Below, piece by piece: positions 15,618-24,679 of a DNA stretch of 64,000 nt. The stretch is from Tenacibaculum sp. 190524A02b. Its GTDB lineage: Bacteria > Bacteroidota > Bacteroidia > Flavobacteriales > Flavobacteriaceae. Location: contig NZ_OZ038525.1 in NCBI RefSeq assembly GCF_964036645.1, forward strand, positions 4,592,001 to 4,656,000, written 5' to 3'. A model generated the notes under the pieces. It was not told the DNA's origin. It saw only the letters and a program-made list of their open reading frames with translations, and made no database searches. How positions within the stretch are numbered: the first letter of the stretch is position 1; each line of letters starts with the position of its first letter. The position numbers and the translations under genes are program-made.

Positions 15618-17061
15618 GTATGTTGTTTTCTGTTTGTTCGTGTTGTTTTTTATAAAAGCACCCAATTCCAGTAATAGCTAATAAAGGTGCCATAAAAAAG
15701 TTAAAAATAGAAAATAATTGCCAGTGCCAATAATCAGCAAATGGAACGCCCAGTGTATTTATAATAAATAGGGTAGAAGCTGTCCATGGAATTAAAGTTT
15801 CTATCATTGTACCATAATCTTCAATAGATCTTGATAAAACTTTTCTGGAAACTTTTAACTTATCATAAGCAGGTTTAAAAGCATCACCAATAATAAAACT
15901 AGTAGCACTTTGGTTAGAGGTCAATGCATTGGTAGCTGCGGTTGCCACTAATGAAGAAATGATTAACTGCCATTTCTTTTTTACATTTTTAAAAACAATT
16001 TGAACCAGGGTTGGCATTGTTTTAATTTCATCTAAAATACCAATAAAAATAAATACCATAAACGTAAAGAATATGGCTTCATTTAAAGCGTATAGTCCAC
16101 CTCTGTTAAAAAGCGTACCTATATTATTAGGAATGTTTTCCGCCCAAGTTGCCATGGTTGTATTATAACCTTTTAATAAGGTTTGAATAATATTTTCAAA
16201 CGTATAATCTTGAAAAATAAATGCTAATAAACTAGCAGCAAAAGCAGATAAAATCATTACTGGTACGGTTGGTTTTCGTTTTATAGAACCAATAAGTACA
16301 ATAACAGGCGGAACAATTAAAAGAATATTGAAATTAAATAAGTTCTCAATAGCATTTAAGGTTTCTTGTGAAGTTAATTGACTGTCTACTTTTTCCAATG
16401 GAGGGTATATAAAAGATAAACTAAAAAAACCGATAGCTGCTAAAATTGCTGAAGGAATTGTGGAGTACATCATAGAATGTATATGGTCAAATAATTTAAC
16501 TCCAGTAGCTGCTGAAGCAAGATTAGTAGTATCTGACAAAGGTGACATTTTATCTCCAAAATAAGCACCACCTACAATAGCACCTGCTGTAATTCCTAAA
16601 TCTACATTAGCAAGTGTGGCAATTCCCATAATAACAACACCTATAGTGGCAATAGAACCCCATGATGTTCCCGTTAATGTTGAAAATATAATTGGAATGG
16701 TAAAAGCAAGTATATATAAATACTCTGGGTTAATTATTTTTATACCATAATACACTAACATAGGAATGGTTCCAGAAATCATCCAAGAACCAATTAAAAT
16801 TCCTATAGAAAAGAAAATAAGTATGATAGGAAAACCTTGCGTTATTTTTTTTACAATGGCATTTTGTACGTCAATCCATTCATAACCTAGAAAAAGTAAT
16901 TGTGCAGCTGTAAAAATTGCGGCACTTAAAAATATAATTTCTAAAGGAATAGGAGTACTGTTAAAAAGCCGAGGACCAATTATTAACCCAAAAGTTATTA
17001 AAATAAATAAAAAAATAATTGGTAATAAAAGTTGAAGTGTGTTAAGTTTATTAGTTTTCAA
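15604..17061 (-). CDS. nhaC: Na+/H+ antiporter, NhaC family
   Basis: 485 residues with 10-12 hydrophobic segments, the usual size for NhaC. The region GTSWGSIATIGVVIMG, followed by GAYFGDKMSPLSDTTNLA, is the conserved ion-path segment of this family, and a second TNALTSNQSATSFI segment is present. The only start is a TTG at 17061; there is no ATG until about residue 94, inside the membrane domain. It exchanges Na+ for H+ (or an organic solute) at the inner membrane. Downstream it overlaps the PLP lyase gene; a shared role, such as amino acid uptake followed by degradation, is only a guess. Confidence 0.85.
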   Translation of the reverse strand: MKTNKLNTLQLLLPIIFLFILITFGLIIGPRLFNSTPIPLEIIFLSAAIFTAAQLLFLGYEWIDVQNAIVKKITQGFPIILIFFSIGILIGSWMISGTIPMLVYYGIKIINPEYLYILAFTIPIIFSTLTGTSWGSIATIGVVIMGIATLANVDLGITAGAIVGGAYFGDKMSPLSDTTNLASAATGVKLFDHIHSMMYSTIPSAILAAIGFFSLSFIYPPLEKVDSQLTSQETLNAIENLFNFNILLIVPPVIVLIGSIKRKPTVPVMILSAFAASLLAFIFQDYTFENIIQTLLKGYNTTMATWAENIPNNIGTLFNRGGLYALNEAIFFTFMVFIFIGILDEIKTMPTLVQIVFKNVKKKWQLIISSLVATAATNALTSNQSATSFIIGDAFKPAYDKLKVSRKVLSRSIEDYGTMIETLIPWTASTLFIINTLGVPFADYWHWQLFSIFNFFMAPLLAITGIGCFYKKQHEQTENNIHEKI

Positions 17062-17088
17062 TGGTTAGTAGATTAAAAGTATAAATAT

Positions 17089-17122
17089 AAAAAAGGATAC
17101 TAAACTAATAGTATCCTTTTTT
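17089..17122 (-). terminator. Terminator at end of the hydroxyproline locus
   Basis: AAAAAAGGATAC (17089-17100) and GTATCCTTTTTT (17111-17122) form a 12-bp stem with a 10-base loop, flanked by T runs on both strands. It lies 11 bases past the stop of the FAD oxidoreductase and separates the hydroxyproline genes from nhaC. Confidence 0.8.
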
Positions 17123-17132
17123 ATGAGTTTTA

Positions 17133-18380
17133 TTAATTATAACGCTCAACACTAAAAGGTGTAATATCTAAAGATGTTTTTTGGTCTGAAACTATTTCAG
17201 AAACTAGTTTTCCTGTAGCTGGTCCTAGACTCCATCCCATCATAGCGTGTCCAGTTGCAACAGTTGTATTTGTAACCTTAGATAATTTTCCAATATATGG
17301 AAGTCCATCAGGAGAACAAGGACGTAAACCAGGTTGGGCATTTGCAATATCTTTTTGGTCTATTTGTAAACCATTGTAATAGTTCTCAGCTGCATTAGCA
17401 ATGGTAGCTACTCTTTTGGAATTAACTGTATTGTTAATTCCATTAATTTCCATAGTACCAGCAAATCTCGTAAAACCATCCATTGGTGTTACGGCAACTT
17501 TACGTTCAATTAAAATAGCTGGCAAAGTAATACCAGTTTCTTTTTTAACATTAATACGGTATCCTTTACCTGCTTGAACAGGAATAGTAATGCCTAATTT
17601 TTTAGCAAAATTTTGTGTCCATGAGCCAGTAGCAATAACTACTTCATCTGGAGTGAAATTTTTATTCTTGGTAGTTAAAGAAGTAATTTTATTAGATGAA
17701 ACATTAATATCAGTTACTTCTTCATTAGAAATTAAGGCAACACCGTTTTTTTCTAGGTATGATTTTAATTGATGTATATATTCACTTGGGCTCATATGTG
17801 CATCACAATGGAAATATACACCTCCTTTAATGTTTAAGTCAACATTAGGTTCTAACTTTTGAACTTCTTCTTTACTTAGATTTTCTACTTTTAAGCCTTC
17901 CTGAATAGCTCTTTGTCCTACTTTCCATTCCTCTTCACCAGCTTTTTCAGTTTGGTAGTACATCATTAACCCTTTATCTTGATAAAAGAAATCAATATCT
18001 CCACTAGCTTTAATACCTTCGTATAAATCTTTACTTAGCAAGTTGATGTCTTTAATTACAGGAATTGAACTTTCAACTTTTGAAGCAGTAGACGCTTGTT
18101 TAAATAACCAAGACCAACGAATGAAATCAAAATCTAAACGTGGTTTTATAGATAAAGGACTCGTAGAGCTAAACATCCACTTTATTCCTTTATTAATCAT
18201 TCCAGGAGCTGCTAAAGAAATAATATGACTAGGAGTTAAAATTCCCGCATTAACATGGGAAGCTCCTTCTGTAAAATCAGTTTTGTCAATAACAGTAACT
18301 TGATGCCCATCTTTTTGTAAATAATAAGCAGTAGATAATCCAATTATACCACCACCAATAACTACAACATTTTTACTCAT
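17133..18380 (-). CDS. FAD-dependent D-amino acid dehydrogenase, probable D-hydroxyproline dehydrogenase
   Basis: 415 residues of the DadA/DAO type. The FAD-binding GGGIIGLSTAYYL motif (8-20) with the following acidic VID is at the N-terminus, and the C-terminal GLRPCSPDGLPYIGKL and HAMMGWSLGPATG segments are typical of this family. In hydroxyproline catabolism, cis-4-hydroxy-D-proline made by the epimerase is oxidised to pyrroline-4-hydroxy-2-carboxylate by such an enzyme. The presence of epimerase, DHDPS-type deaminase and semialdehyde dehydrogenase in the same unit supports that role; the motifs alone would allow other D-amino acids. It starts 3 bases past the peptidase stop. Confidence 0.8.
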   Translation of the reverse strand: MSKNVVVIGGGIIGLSTAYYLQKDGHQVTVIDKTDFTEGASHVNAGILTPSHIISLAAPGMINKGIKWMFSSTSPLSIKPRLDFDFIRWSWLFKQASTASKVESSIPVIKDINLLSKDLYEGIKASGDIDFFYQDKGLMMYYQTEKAGEEEWKVGQRAIQEGLKVENLSKEEVQKLEPNVDLNIKGGVYFHCDAHMSPSEYIHQLKSYLEKNGVALISNEEVTDINVSSNKITSLTTKNKNFTPDEVVIATGSWTQNFAKKLGITIPVQAGKGYRINVKKETGITLPAILIERKVAVTPMDGFTRFAGTMEINGINNTVNSKRVATIANAAENYYNGLQIDQKDIANAQPGLRPCSPDGLPYIGKLSKVTNTTVATGHAMMGWSLGPATGKLVSEIVSDQKTSLDITPFSVERYN

Positions 18381-18383
18381 AGT

Positions 18384-20645
18384 TTAATTCCAATTAAAAT
18401 TCCATATAGGTTTTTGTCCTAAAAGATGTTCAACAAAGTAGTTCCATCTTTTTTTAATGACATAATTTCTGTGTAATCCTTTATATCCATGATTTTGACT
18501 TGGTAAAATTAATAAGTCAAAATCTTTGTCAGCCTTTATCAATGCTTCAGAAAGTTTAAACGTGGCTGAAGGATTTACATTATTATCCATTCCTCCATGT
18601 ATTAATAACAATTTACCTTGCAAATTTTTTGCATTTGTAATGTTTGAGGTTTTATGATAACTTTCATCAACAGGCCATCCCATATACATTTCTGGCCACC
18701 AGGCTTTTTCCATTCTAAAATCATGGTCAGCAGCACTAGAAACACCAACTTTAAAAGTTTCAGGGAAAGCAAGCATAGCTCTACCAGTGTCAAAACCACC
18801 AGCTGAATGTCCAAAAATCCCAACCTTATCGCCATCAATCCAACTATATTTGTTACTAAGATACTTAATTGCCTTCACATGATCTTCTAAATTATTTCCC
18901 ATGTTTTTGTAGGAATGATTGTGAAATGCTTTTGATCTACTAGAAGTACCTAAACCATCTACAACTACTACAATAAAACCTAATTCAGCTAATGATTGAT
19001 TCATGAAAATAGAACCATAAGATTTTGGAAACATTTGTGTATGCGGTCCAGTATAGGTTCTGTCTATAATTGGATACTTTTTATTAGGATCAAAGTGTGT
19101 AGGTTTCCACATAGCCCCATAAATAGTAGTTTTATTATCCTTTGCTTTTAATGAAAATACTTCTGGATGTTTCCATCCTTTTTTAGTGAAATATTCAGTA
19201 TTAGCTTTAGTTAATTTAGCTTTAATTGCTCCGTTTTTAGAAACGCGTAAAACTGTTTGTGTAGGTATAGATACTGTTGAATAGTTATCTACAAAATACT
19301 CACCACCTTCAGAAAAAGAAATAATATGATGTGCATTTTCAGGAGTTAATAAAGTTACATTTCCTGAAAAATCAGCTTTGTACAGTTGCTGATGATACGG
19401 ATTCATATTTTTATTTTTCCCTGAAGCTAAGAAATAAATTAATTTCCGTTTGGAATCTATAAATGAAATTTTATTTACTACATAGTTTCCATTGGTGATT
19501 GATTTTGTTTCATTGGTTTCTAAATCAGTCAAGTAAAGTTGTTTCCACCCAGAACGTTCTGATAAAAAAACAATTTTACCTAAATCTTTAATTAATCTAT
19601 AGTTAAAACCATCAATATTAGTAGTGCTTCCTTCTTTTATAACCGTTTGTTCTTGTTTTGTTATTAGATTAACTTTCTTTACAAATTCTTTTTGATAACC
19701 TCTTTCAGAATAATTTGCAATAGCAATACCCGATACTTCTGTCCATTCAATAGAAACAGAATTAATATGTGTGTTTTTAGGAAGTTTAGTAGGTATTTCT
19801 TTCTTAGTATCTAAACTAAAAAATTTTGGTTGCATGTAAACCATATTTTTATCACCAGGAGAACCTCTGTAATATGAAAGTAATTTTGGACGATATAAAG
19901 TGTCTATACTATTATCAAGTAGGTACATTTTATTAGCCTTAGTTAAATCACATAAGTTAGCCATTAAGTATTTTGAGTCTGGAGACCAGTTTACCCAAAA
20001 GTGCTTTGGGCGTTCACCGTTTTCGCCTTCCATCAAGTCATACCAACCGTACCAAGTTGCATACTCGTAATTTTTTTTACCATCAAAAGTTAATTGATAT
20101 TCTTTTGAGGTTTTTGTAGATTTTATATAAAGATTGTAGTCTTTTGTATAAGCAATCCATTTCTTATCAGGAGAAGTAGATTCAAAGTAGTTTTCAGTTT
20201 TTTTACTTTCTAACTCAATCAATTTTAATACATTATTTTTAGTATTATATGTATAAAGTTTTTTATTGAATTTGAATTGAAGTTTGTTTTTATCTAACTT
20301 TTTTAGGCTAGATAGGTTTATTTTATAGGGCGTGACTTTTTGGTCGTTTTGCTTTTGAAGAAGTGTAGCTAATTTTTTGTGATTAAAAAGTGGAGTTACG
20401 TTGTTGTTTTTAAAAGAAACCTTCAAGTACTCTTTACCTTGAGTATTGTTATTAGTAAACCACAAACCAGAACCATCTTCAAACCAATTAGTTTTTGTAT
20501 GTATATTAAAAGCTGTTTTATTATTATAATTTGCATACATAAAGCTAACAGCGCTTTTATAGTTTTCAGAGCTTATTTGTTGTCCATAACAAACAAAAGA
20601 AATACAAATAAATAATAATATAAATAAGTTTTGTAGTAGTTTCAC
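18384..20645 (-). CDS. Secreted S9 family peptidase (dipeptidyl-peptidase IV-like)
   Basis: 753 residues. A signal peptide (residues 1-21, hydrophobic core LFILLFICISFVCYG) sends it out of the cytoplasm. An eight-bladed beta-propeller-type region fills the middle, and the C-terminal ~260 residues are an alpha/beta-hydrolase with GHSAGG (Ser near 612), HGGMDNN (Asp near 685) and QNHGY (His near 718). DPP4-type enzymes release N-terminal X-Pro dipeptides. In this operon it probably supplies proline- and hydroxyproline-containing dipeptides, for example from collagen (inference). The start codon is GTG at 20645; no ATG gives the signal peptide. Confidence 0.85.
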   Translation of the reverse strand: MKLLQNLFILLFICISFVCYGQQISSENYKSAVSFMYANYNNKTAFNIHTKTNWFEDGSGLWFTNNNTQGKEYLKVSFKNNNVTPLFNHKKLATLLQKQNDQKVTPYKINLSSLKKLDKNKLQFKFNKKLYTYNTKNNVLKLIELESKKTENYFESTSPDKKWIAYTKDYNLYIKSTKTSKEYQLTFDGKKNYEYATWYGWYDLMEGENGERPKHFWVNWSPDSKYLMANLCDLTKANKMYLLDNSIDTLYRPKLLSYYRGSPGDKNMVYMQPKFFSLDTKKEIPTKLPKNTHINSVSIEWTEVSGIAIANYSERGYQKEFVKKVNLITKQEQTVIKEGSTTNIDGFNYRLIKDLGKIVFLSERSGWKQLYLTDLETNETKSITNGNYVVNKISFIDSKRKLIYFLASGKNKNMNPYHQQLYKADFSGNVTLLTPENAHHIISFSEGGEYFVDNYSTVSIPTQTVLRVSKNGAIKAKLTKANTEYFTKKGWKHPEVFSLKAKDNKTTIYGAMWKPTHFDPNKKYPIIDRTYTGPHTQMFPKSYGSIFMNQSLAELGFIVVVVDGLGTSSRSKAFHNHSYKNMGNNLEDHVKAIKYLSNKYSWIDGDKVGIFGHSAGGFDTGRAMLAFPETFKVGVSSAADHDFRMEKAWWPEMYMGWPVDESYHKTSNITNAKNLQGKLLLIHGGMDNNVNPSATFKLSEALIKADKDFDLLILPSQNHGYKGLHRNYVIKKRWNYFVEHLLGQKPIWNFNWN

Positions 20646-20679
20646 GATATAGAGTATAGGTTATATAAATGAGGGTATA

Positions 20680-20713
20680 AAAGCCTACACCAATAAATAA
20701 TAATGCAGGCCTT
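20680..20713 (-). terminator. Probable terminator or processing hairpin after the epimerase gene
   Basis: Left arm AAAGCCTACA (20680-20689), right arm TGCAGGCCTT (20704-20713). In minus-strand RNA GCCUGCA pairs with UGUAGGC through one G-U wobble and is followed by a U run. It lies 19 bases past the epimerase stop, so transcription may be reduced before the peptidase and dehydrogenase genes. Confidence 0.5.
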
Positions 20714-20732
20714 AATTTATTTAAAAATTAAA

Positions 20733-21740
20733 TTAGATAACTTGAAAACCAAAAGCGTATGGGTCATCTTCATCATCAATAACAATATTGTTATATCCAT
20801 ATACCTTAGCCCATCCTTGAATGCTAGGAACAATTGCTGTTTTTCCATCTAAAGTGGTTTCTTCAACAACGCGGCCAATGAATTTACTACCAATAAAGCT
20901 TTCATGTATAAAGTCCTCTCCTTGTTTAAGTTTTCCTTTAGCATGTAATTGTGCTATCCTAGCGGAAGTTCCTGTACCGCAAGGACTCCTGTCAATAGCT
21001 TTGTCTCCATAAAAAACAGCATTTCTACCAGAAGAGGTAGGATCTATTGTATCGCCTGTCCATAACATATGACTTACATCTCTAATAGTATCATTTTCTG
21101 GATGAATAAACATGTCAGGATATTTTTCATTAATTCTATCTCTAACTATTTGCGAGTATTGAATTATTTTTGAAGCAGTAAAATCTTGAATTCCTGAAAA
21201 GTTTTTTTGTGGATCTACAATGGCGTAATAGTTACCTCCATAAGAAACATCAAAAGTTATTTCTCCTAATTCAGGACATTCAACTGTTAACCCTTCAGCA
21301 GCTAAGTAACTTTTAACATTAGTCAAACGTACCCAATCTACTTTTTTTCCTGTTTGTTGATATTCAATTTCAACTAAACCGGCAGGTGCTTCCATTCGAA
21401 TTTTACCAGGCACTTTTGGTGTAACTAAACCTTCCTCTATAGCAATAGTAATAGTACCAATAGTACCATGTCCACACATAGGCAAACAACCAGAAGTTTC
21501 TATAAATAAAATACCGAAATCATTTTCAGGATTGTGAGGAGGATAAAGTATAGAGCCACTCATCATATCATGACCACGAGGCTCAAACATTAATCCTTTT
21601 CTAATCCAATCATATTCTTTAAGGAAATGTTGACGTTTTTCACTCATATTATTCCCTTCAAGGTTTGGGCCTCCACCTGCAACTACACGAACTGGATTAC
21701 CACAGGTATGAGCATCAACACAAAAAAAAGTTTTTCTCAT
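20733..21740 (-). CDS. 4-hydroxyproline 2-epimerase (proline racemase family)
   Basis: 335 residues, the usual size. Both catalytic cysteines are present: Cys89 in the PMCGHGTIG motif and Cys254 in the DRSPCGTGTSAR motif. Family members with Cys at both positions are proline racemases or 4-hydroxyproline epimerases; those with Thr are dehydratases. The neighbours (D-hydroxyproline dehydrogenase, deaminase, semialdehyde dehydrogenase) favour conversion of trans-4-hydroxy-L-proline to cis-4-hydroxy-D-proline in the cytoplasm. The gene is preceded by a 168-base spacer with a nested hairpin. Confidence 0.88.
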   Translation of the reverse strand: MRKTFFCVDAHTCGNPVRVVAGGGPNLEGNNMSEKRQHFLKEYDWIRKGLMFEPRGHDMMSGSILYPPHNPENDFGILFIETSGCLPMCGHGTIGTITIAIEEGLVTPKVPGKIRMEAPAGLVEIEYQQTGKKVDWVRLTNVKSYLAAEGLTVECPELGEITFDVSYGGNYYAIVDPQKNFSGIQDFTASKIIQYSQIVRDRINEKYPDMFIHPENDTIRDVSHMLWTGDTIDPTSSGRNAVFYGDKAIDRSPCGTGTSARIAQLHAKGKLKQGEDFIHESFIGSKFIGRVVEETTLDGKTAIVPSIQGWAKVYGYNNIVIDDEDDPYAFGFQVI

Positions 21741-21757
21741 TGTATAAAAATTGAATT

Positions 21758-21824
21758 GCCAACTTGTATTTCTCTATAGAAAAACCCCTTCACTATTTTT
21801 CTATTTTGAAAACTCCAAGTTGGC
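21758..21824. repeat. Nested inverted repeat between epimerase and aldehyde dehydrogenase genes
   Basis: Outer arms GCCAACTTG (21758-21766) and CAAGTTGGC (21816-21824); inner arms ATAGAAAAA (21776-21784) and TTTTTCTAT (21796-21804). The two 9-bp stems are separated by internal loops of 9 and 11 bases, with an 11-base apical loop. On the minus strand it lies just upstream of the epimerase start. It may be an RNA processing or attenuation hairpin inside the operon or a small palindromic element; no tail of T follows, so it is not a standard terminator. Confidence 0.6.
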
Positions 21825-21908
21825 GTTATTACAATTTTCTTTAGATAATAAGTCAAAAATTATTTTTTTATACTCATAAGTTTATCTAAAGAAATATTAA
21901 AATCTATT

Positions 21909-23513
21909 TTAGATAGTCTCTTTTGTTAACTGACCATCAATAGTTCTAGTAACATTTAAAGGGTTCTCATTCTTAAGTTCCTCTGGTAATAATTCATCAG
22001 GGAATCCTTGAAAACTAAATGGACGTACCCAACGGTTAATTGAATTTACTCCTACAGCCGAAAAACGACTGTCAGATGAAGCTGGGTAAGGACCACCATG
22101 TGTCATTGCTTCTGTAACTTCTACACCTGTAGGGACACCGTTTAATATAATACGTCCCACTCTATTTTGTAAAGCATTTACAACATCAGAAAGATTTTCA
22201 TAATCTGATGGCTCAGCAATGATAGTTCCAGTTAATTGTCCTTCTAAGCAATTGATTACATCTACTAATTCTTCCTGATCTTTAGCTTTAACTACTAAAG
22301 AGAAAGGACCAAAAACTTCTTGATGTAATTTTGGGTTTGCTAAAAACTCTTTACCAGAAACAGATGCAATTTGAGTAGGAGCGTAGTTAGCCTCTACGTT
22401 ACTATCATCTATTTTAGAAATAATTTCAACACCTTCTTGAGATGAAACTGATTCTCCATTTTTAACAAAATCTCTTTTAATATTTGGGTGTAACATACAC
22501 TGAGGAGCAATGGCAGTAGCTTTTTCCCCTAAATCTTTTATAAAAGATTGTGTATTGGCATCATCAATAGTTAAAATTAAACCTGGATTTGTACAAAATT
22601 GCCCAGTTCCTAAAGTAATAGAACCAGCATAAGTAGTTGCTATTTCTTCTGATTTATTAGCAATTGAAGCAGGTGTTATGATAACAGGGTTAATACTTCC
22701 CATTTCTGCAAAAACAGGAATAGGTTCTTCACGGTTAGCAGCTAAATTAAATAAAGCTCTTCCACCTCCAATACTACCTGTAAATCCTACTGCTTTTACT
22801 TTTGGGTGTTTAACTAATGCAGCTCCTACAACACGCCCACTTCCAGCAATATTAGAAAATACACCATTTGGCATTCCTGTTTTTTCAGCAGCTTTGATAA
22901 TTGCAGAAGCAACTAATTCTCCAGTACCTGCGTGCATAGAATGTGACTTTACAATTACTGGACAACCTGCAGCTAATGCACTTGCAGTATCTCCACCAGC
23001 AGTTGAAAATGCTAAAGGAAAATTACTCGCTGCAAAAACAACAACGGGGCCTAATGGAATGTTAATTCTTCTAATATCTGGTTTTGGGAATGGTTCACGA
23101 GTTGGGTTTGCTGTGTCAATTACATTTTTTTTCCATGATCCTTCACGTACTAATTCAGCAAAGGTTCTTAATTGGAAAACTGTTCTTCCTCTTTCTCCCA
23201 TAGCTCTCCCTTCAGGTAAACCAGATTCACTTGTGTACATTTGTATAAGTGCATCATCTAATGCTAATATTTCATCAGCAATTGCATCTAAAAATTCAGC
23301 TTTTCTAGCTCCAGATAAGTTTCTATATTCTTTAAATGCTTGGTGAGCTAACTCAACCGCTTCATCTACTTCTTCTAATGTTGCTTCGTAAAAATCACAT
23401 TCATTTTCTATGTTTAGTTGAGGGTTGAAGGTTTTGTTAGTAACACTTCCTTTAGCAGAAAGTTTATTACCGATATAGTTTTTTCCTGTAACTGTTGCGG
23501 TTATTGTAGTCAT
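21909..23513 (-). CDS. 2,5-dioxovalerate (alpha-ketoglutarate semialdehyde) dehydrogenase
   Basis: 534 residues of the aldehyde dehydrogenase superfamily, the longer type typical of alpha-ketoglutarate semialdehyde dehydrogenases. The general base Glu270 lies in FAEMGSINP and the nucleophile Cys307 in GQFCTNPG; FTGSIGGGRAL is the NAD(P)-binding turn. It oxidises alpha-ketoglutarate semialdehyde, the last intermediate of hydroxyproline (and some sugar acid) breakdown, to 2-oxoglutarate. It lies between the DHDPS-family deaminase and the epimerase, on the same strand, which fixes the pathway. Cytoplasmic. Confidence 0.88.
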   Translation of the reverse strand: MTTITATVTGKNYIGNKLSAKGSVTNKTFNPQLNIENECDFYEATLEEVDEAVELAHQAFKEYRNLSGARKAEFLDAIADEILALDDALIQMYTSESGLPEGRAMGERGRTVFQLRTFAELVREGSWKKNVIDTANPTREPFPKPDIRRINIPLGPVVVFAASNFPLAFSTAGGDTASALAAGCPVIVKSHSMHAGTGELVASAIIKAAEKTGMPNGVFSNIAGSGRVVGAALVKHPKVKAVGFTGSIGGGRALFNLAANREEPIPVFAEMGSINPVIITPASIANKSEEIATTYAGSITLGTGQFCTNPGLILTIDDANTQSFIKDLGEKATAIAPQCMLHPNIKRDFVKNGESVSSQEGVEIISKIDDSNVEANYAPTQIASVSGKEFLANPKLHQEVFGPFSLVVKAKDQEELVDVINCLEGQLTGTIIAEPSDYENLSDVVNALQNRVGRIILNGVPTGVEVTEAMTHGGPYPASSDSRFSAVGVNSINRWVRPFSFQGFPDELLPEELKNENPLNVTRTIDGQLTKETI

Positions 23514-23602
23514 AATTAAGTTTTTTGATGAAGCTTTTTTATATAAAACTAAAGTAGAGATATTTAAATAATACCTCCACTTAGTTGTTTGTTGTTTTTA
23601 GT

Positions 23603-24532
23603 TTAAATAGCTAATTCTAAAGCTTTATAGTCTGGTAATTCAGGACGATTTTTTACTCCTTCTTCAATAATTTGTAAAACACGTTCACGCTCTTCACCAA
23701 TTAAAGGTAGCCTAGGAGCTCTAACATTTTCAGTACCAATACCTGTAGCTACTTCAGCTAATTTAATGTTTTGTACTAATTTAGCATTAATATCTAATTC
23801 TAACAAAGGTAGGAACCAACGATAAATTTCTAATGCTTCTTCTGATTTTCCTGCTTTAGCTAAATTAAAAATAGCAACAGTCTCAGCTGGGAAAGCACAA
23901 ACTAAACCAGCAACCCAACCATCGGCTCCCATAAATAAGCTTTCTAAAGCTAAGGTATCAACACCACTTAAAATAGCTAATCTATCACCAAAACGGTTTT
24001 TAATACGAGTCACATTAGATAAATCTCTTGTAGATTCTTTAACAGCTTGTATGTTTGGACATTCGTTTAATAATTCCTCAAACATATCTAAAGTAACTTC
24101 AATACCATAATCAACAGGGTTGTTGTATACCATTATAGGTAAGTTAGTAGAGTTAGCAGTTTGTTTGAAAAACTCAACTGTTTCTCTAGCGTCAGCTTTA
24201 TAACGCATTGGAGGTAACATCATTAAAGCGGCAGCACCATCTTCTTCTGCTTTTTTAGCAGCTTCAATAGCCCCTTTAGTAGTTTGTTCAGCAATATTCA
24301 TAATTACAGGAACAGCACCATCTACAACGCGTACAGCTTCTCTAACTACTACACGTTTTTCTTCATCTGATAAAGTAGAAGCTTCTCCTAGAGTACCTCC
24401 TAAAATAATTCCATGTACACCAGCTTCTAATTGTGCTTTAATGTTTATAGCAAACATTTCTAAGTCTAATGTATCATCATTTGTAAATTTTGTTGTCACT
24501 GCGGGCATAACGCCTTTCCATTGAATGCTCAT
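23603..24532 (-). CDS. DHDPS-family lyase, probable pyrroline-4-hydroxy-2-carboxylate deaminase
   Basis: 309 residues of the dihydrodipicolinate synthase/N-acetylneuraminate lyase family. GGTLGEASTLS (45-55) is the family's carboxylate-binding loop; Tyr136 in VYNNP and Lys165 in AVKEST are the catalytic pair. In a hydroxyproline cluster the expected reaction is deamination of pyrroline-4-hydroxy-2-carboxylate to alpha-ketoglutarate semialdehyde. The true dapA role is less likely given the neighbours. It is first in the catabolic unit and is divergent from the AraC regulator, with a 147-base control region between. Confidence 0.85.
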   Translation of the reverse strand: MSIQWKGVMPAVTTKFTNDDTLDLEMFAINIKAQLEAGVHGIILGGTLGEASTLSDEEKRVVVREAVRVVDGAVPVIMNIAEQTTKGAIEAAKKAEEDGAAALMMLPPMRYKADARETVEFFKQTANSTNLPIMVYNNPVDYGIEVTLDMFEELLNECPNIQAVKESTRDLSNVTRIKNRFGDRLAILSGVDTLALESLFMGADGWVAGLVCAFPAETVAIFNLAKAGKSEEALEIYRWFLPLLELDINAKLVQNIKLAEVATGIGTENVRAPRLPLIGEERERVLQIIEEGVKNRPELPDYKALELAI

Positions 24533-24550
24533 TGTAAATTGTTTTTTTTA

Positions 24551-24558
24551 CAAATTTA
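24551..24558 (-). promoter_or_regulatory. Candidate -7 box for the hydroxyproline operon
   Basis: Minus-strand TAAATTTG matches the Bacteroidota -7 consensus TAnnTTTG, 18 bases before the ATG of the deaminase gene. I see no good -33 TTG at the right distance, so regulation by an activator such as the divergent AraC protein would make sense. Confidence 0.4.
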
Positions 24559-24679
24559 TATTGAAAAAGAATAGCTTTTAAGCATTTCATTAACTCATGT
24601 TGGTACTATTTTAACAGGTTAAGTTGTTTTATGAGGATTTATTGTGTATATTTAATAGATTTGAAAAGAAAATTATCTC

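Noticed and set aside
21758..21824. Integron attC site or transposon end
   Set aside because: No integrase, no conserved attC core sites, no target duplication; treated as a plain nested hairpin.
22678..23346. 222-codon open frame opposite the aldehyde dehydrogenase
   Set aside because: It lies fully inside a strongly conserved gene on the other strand and its product has low complexity; it is a shadow.
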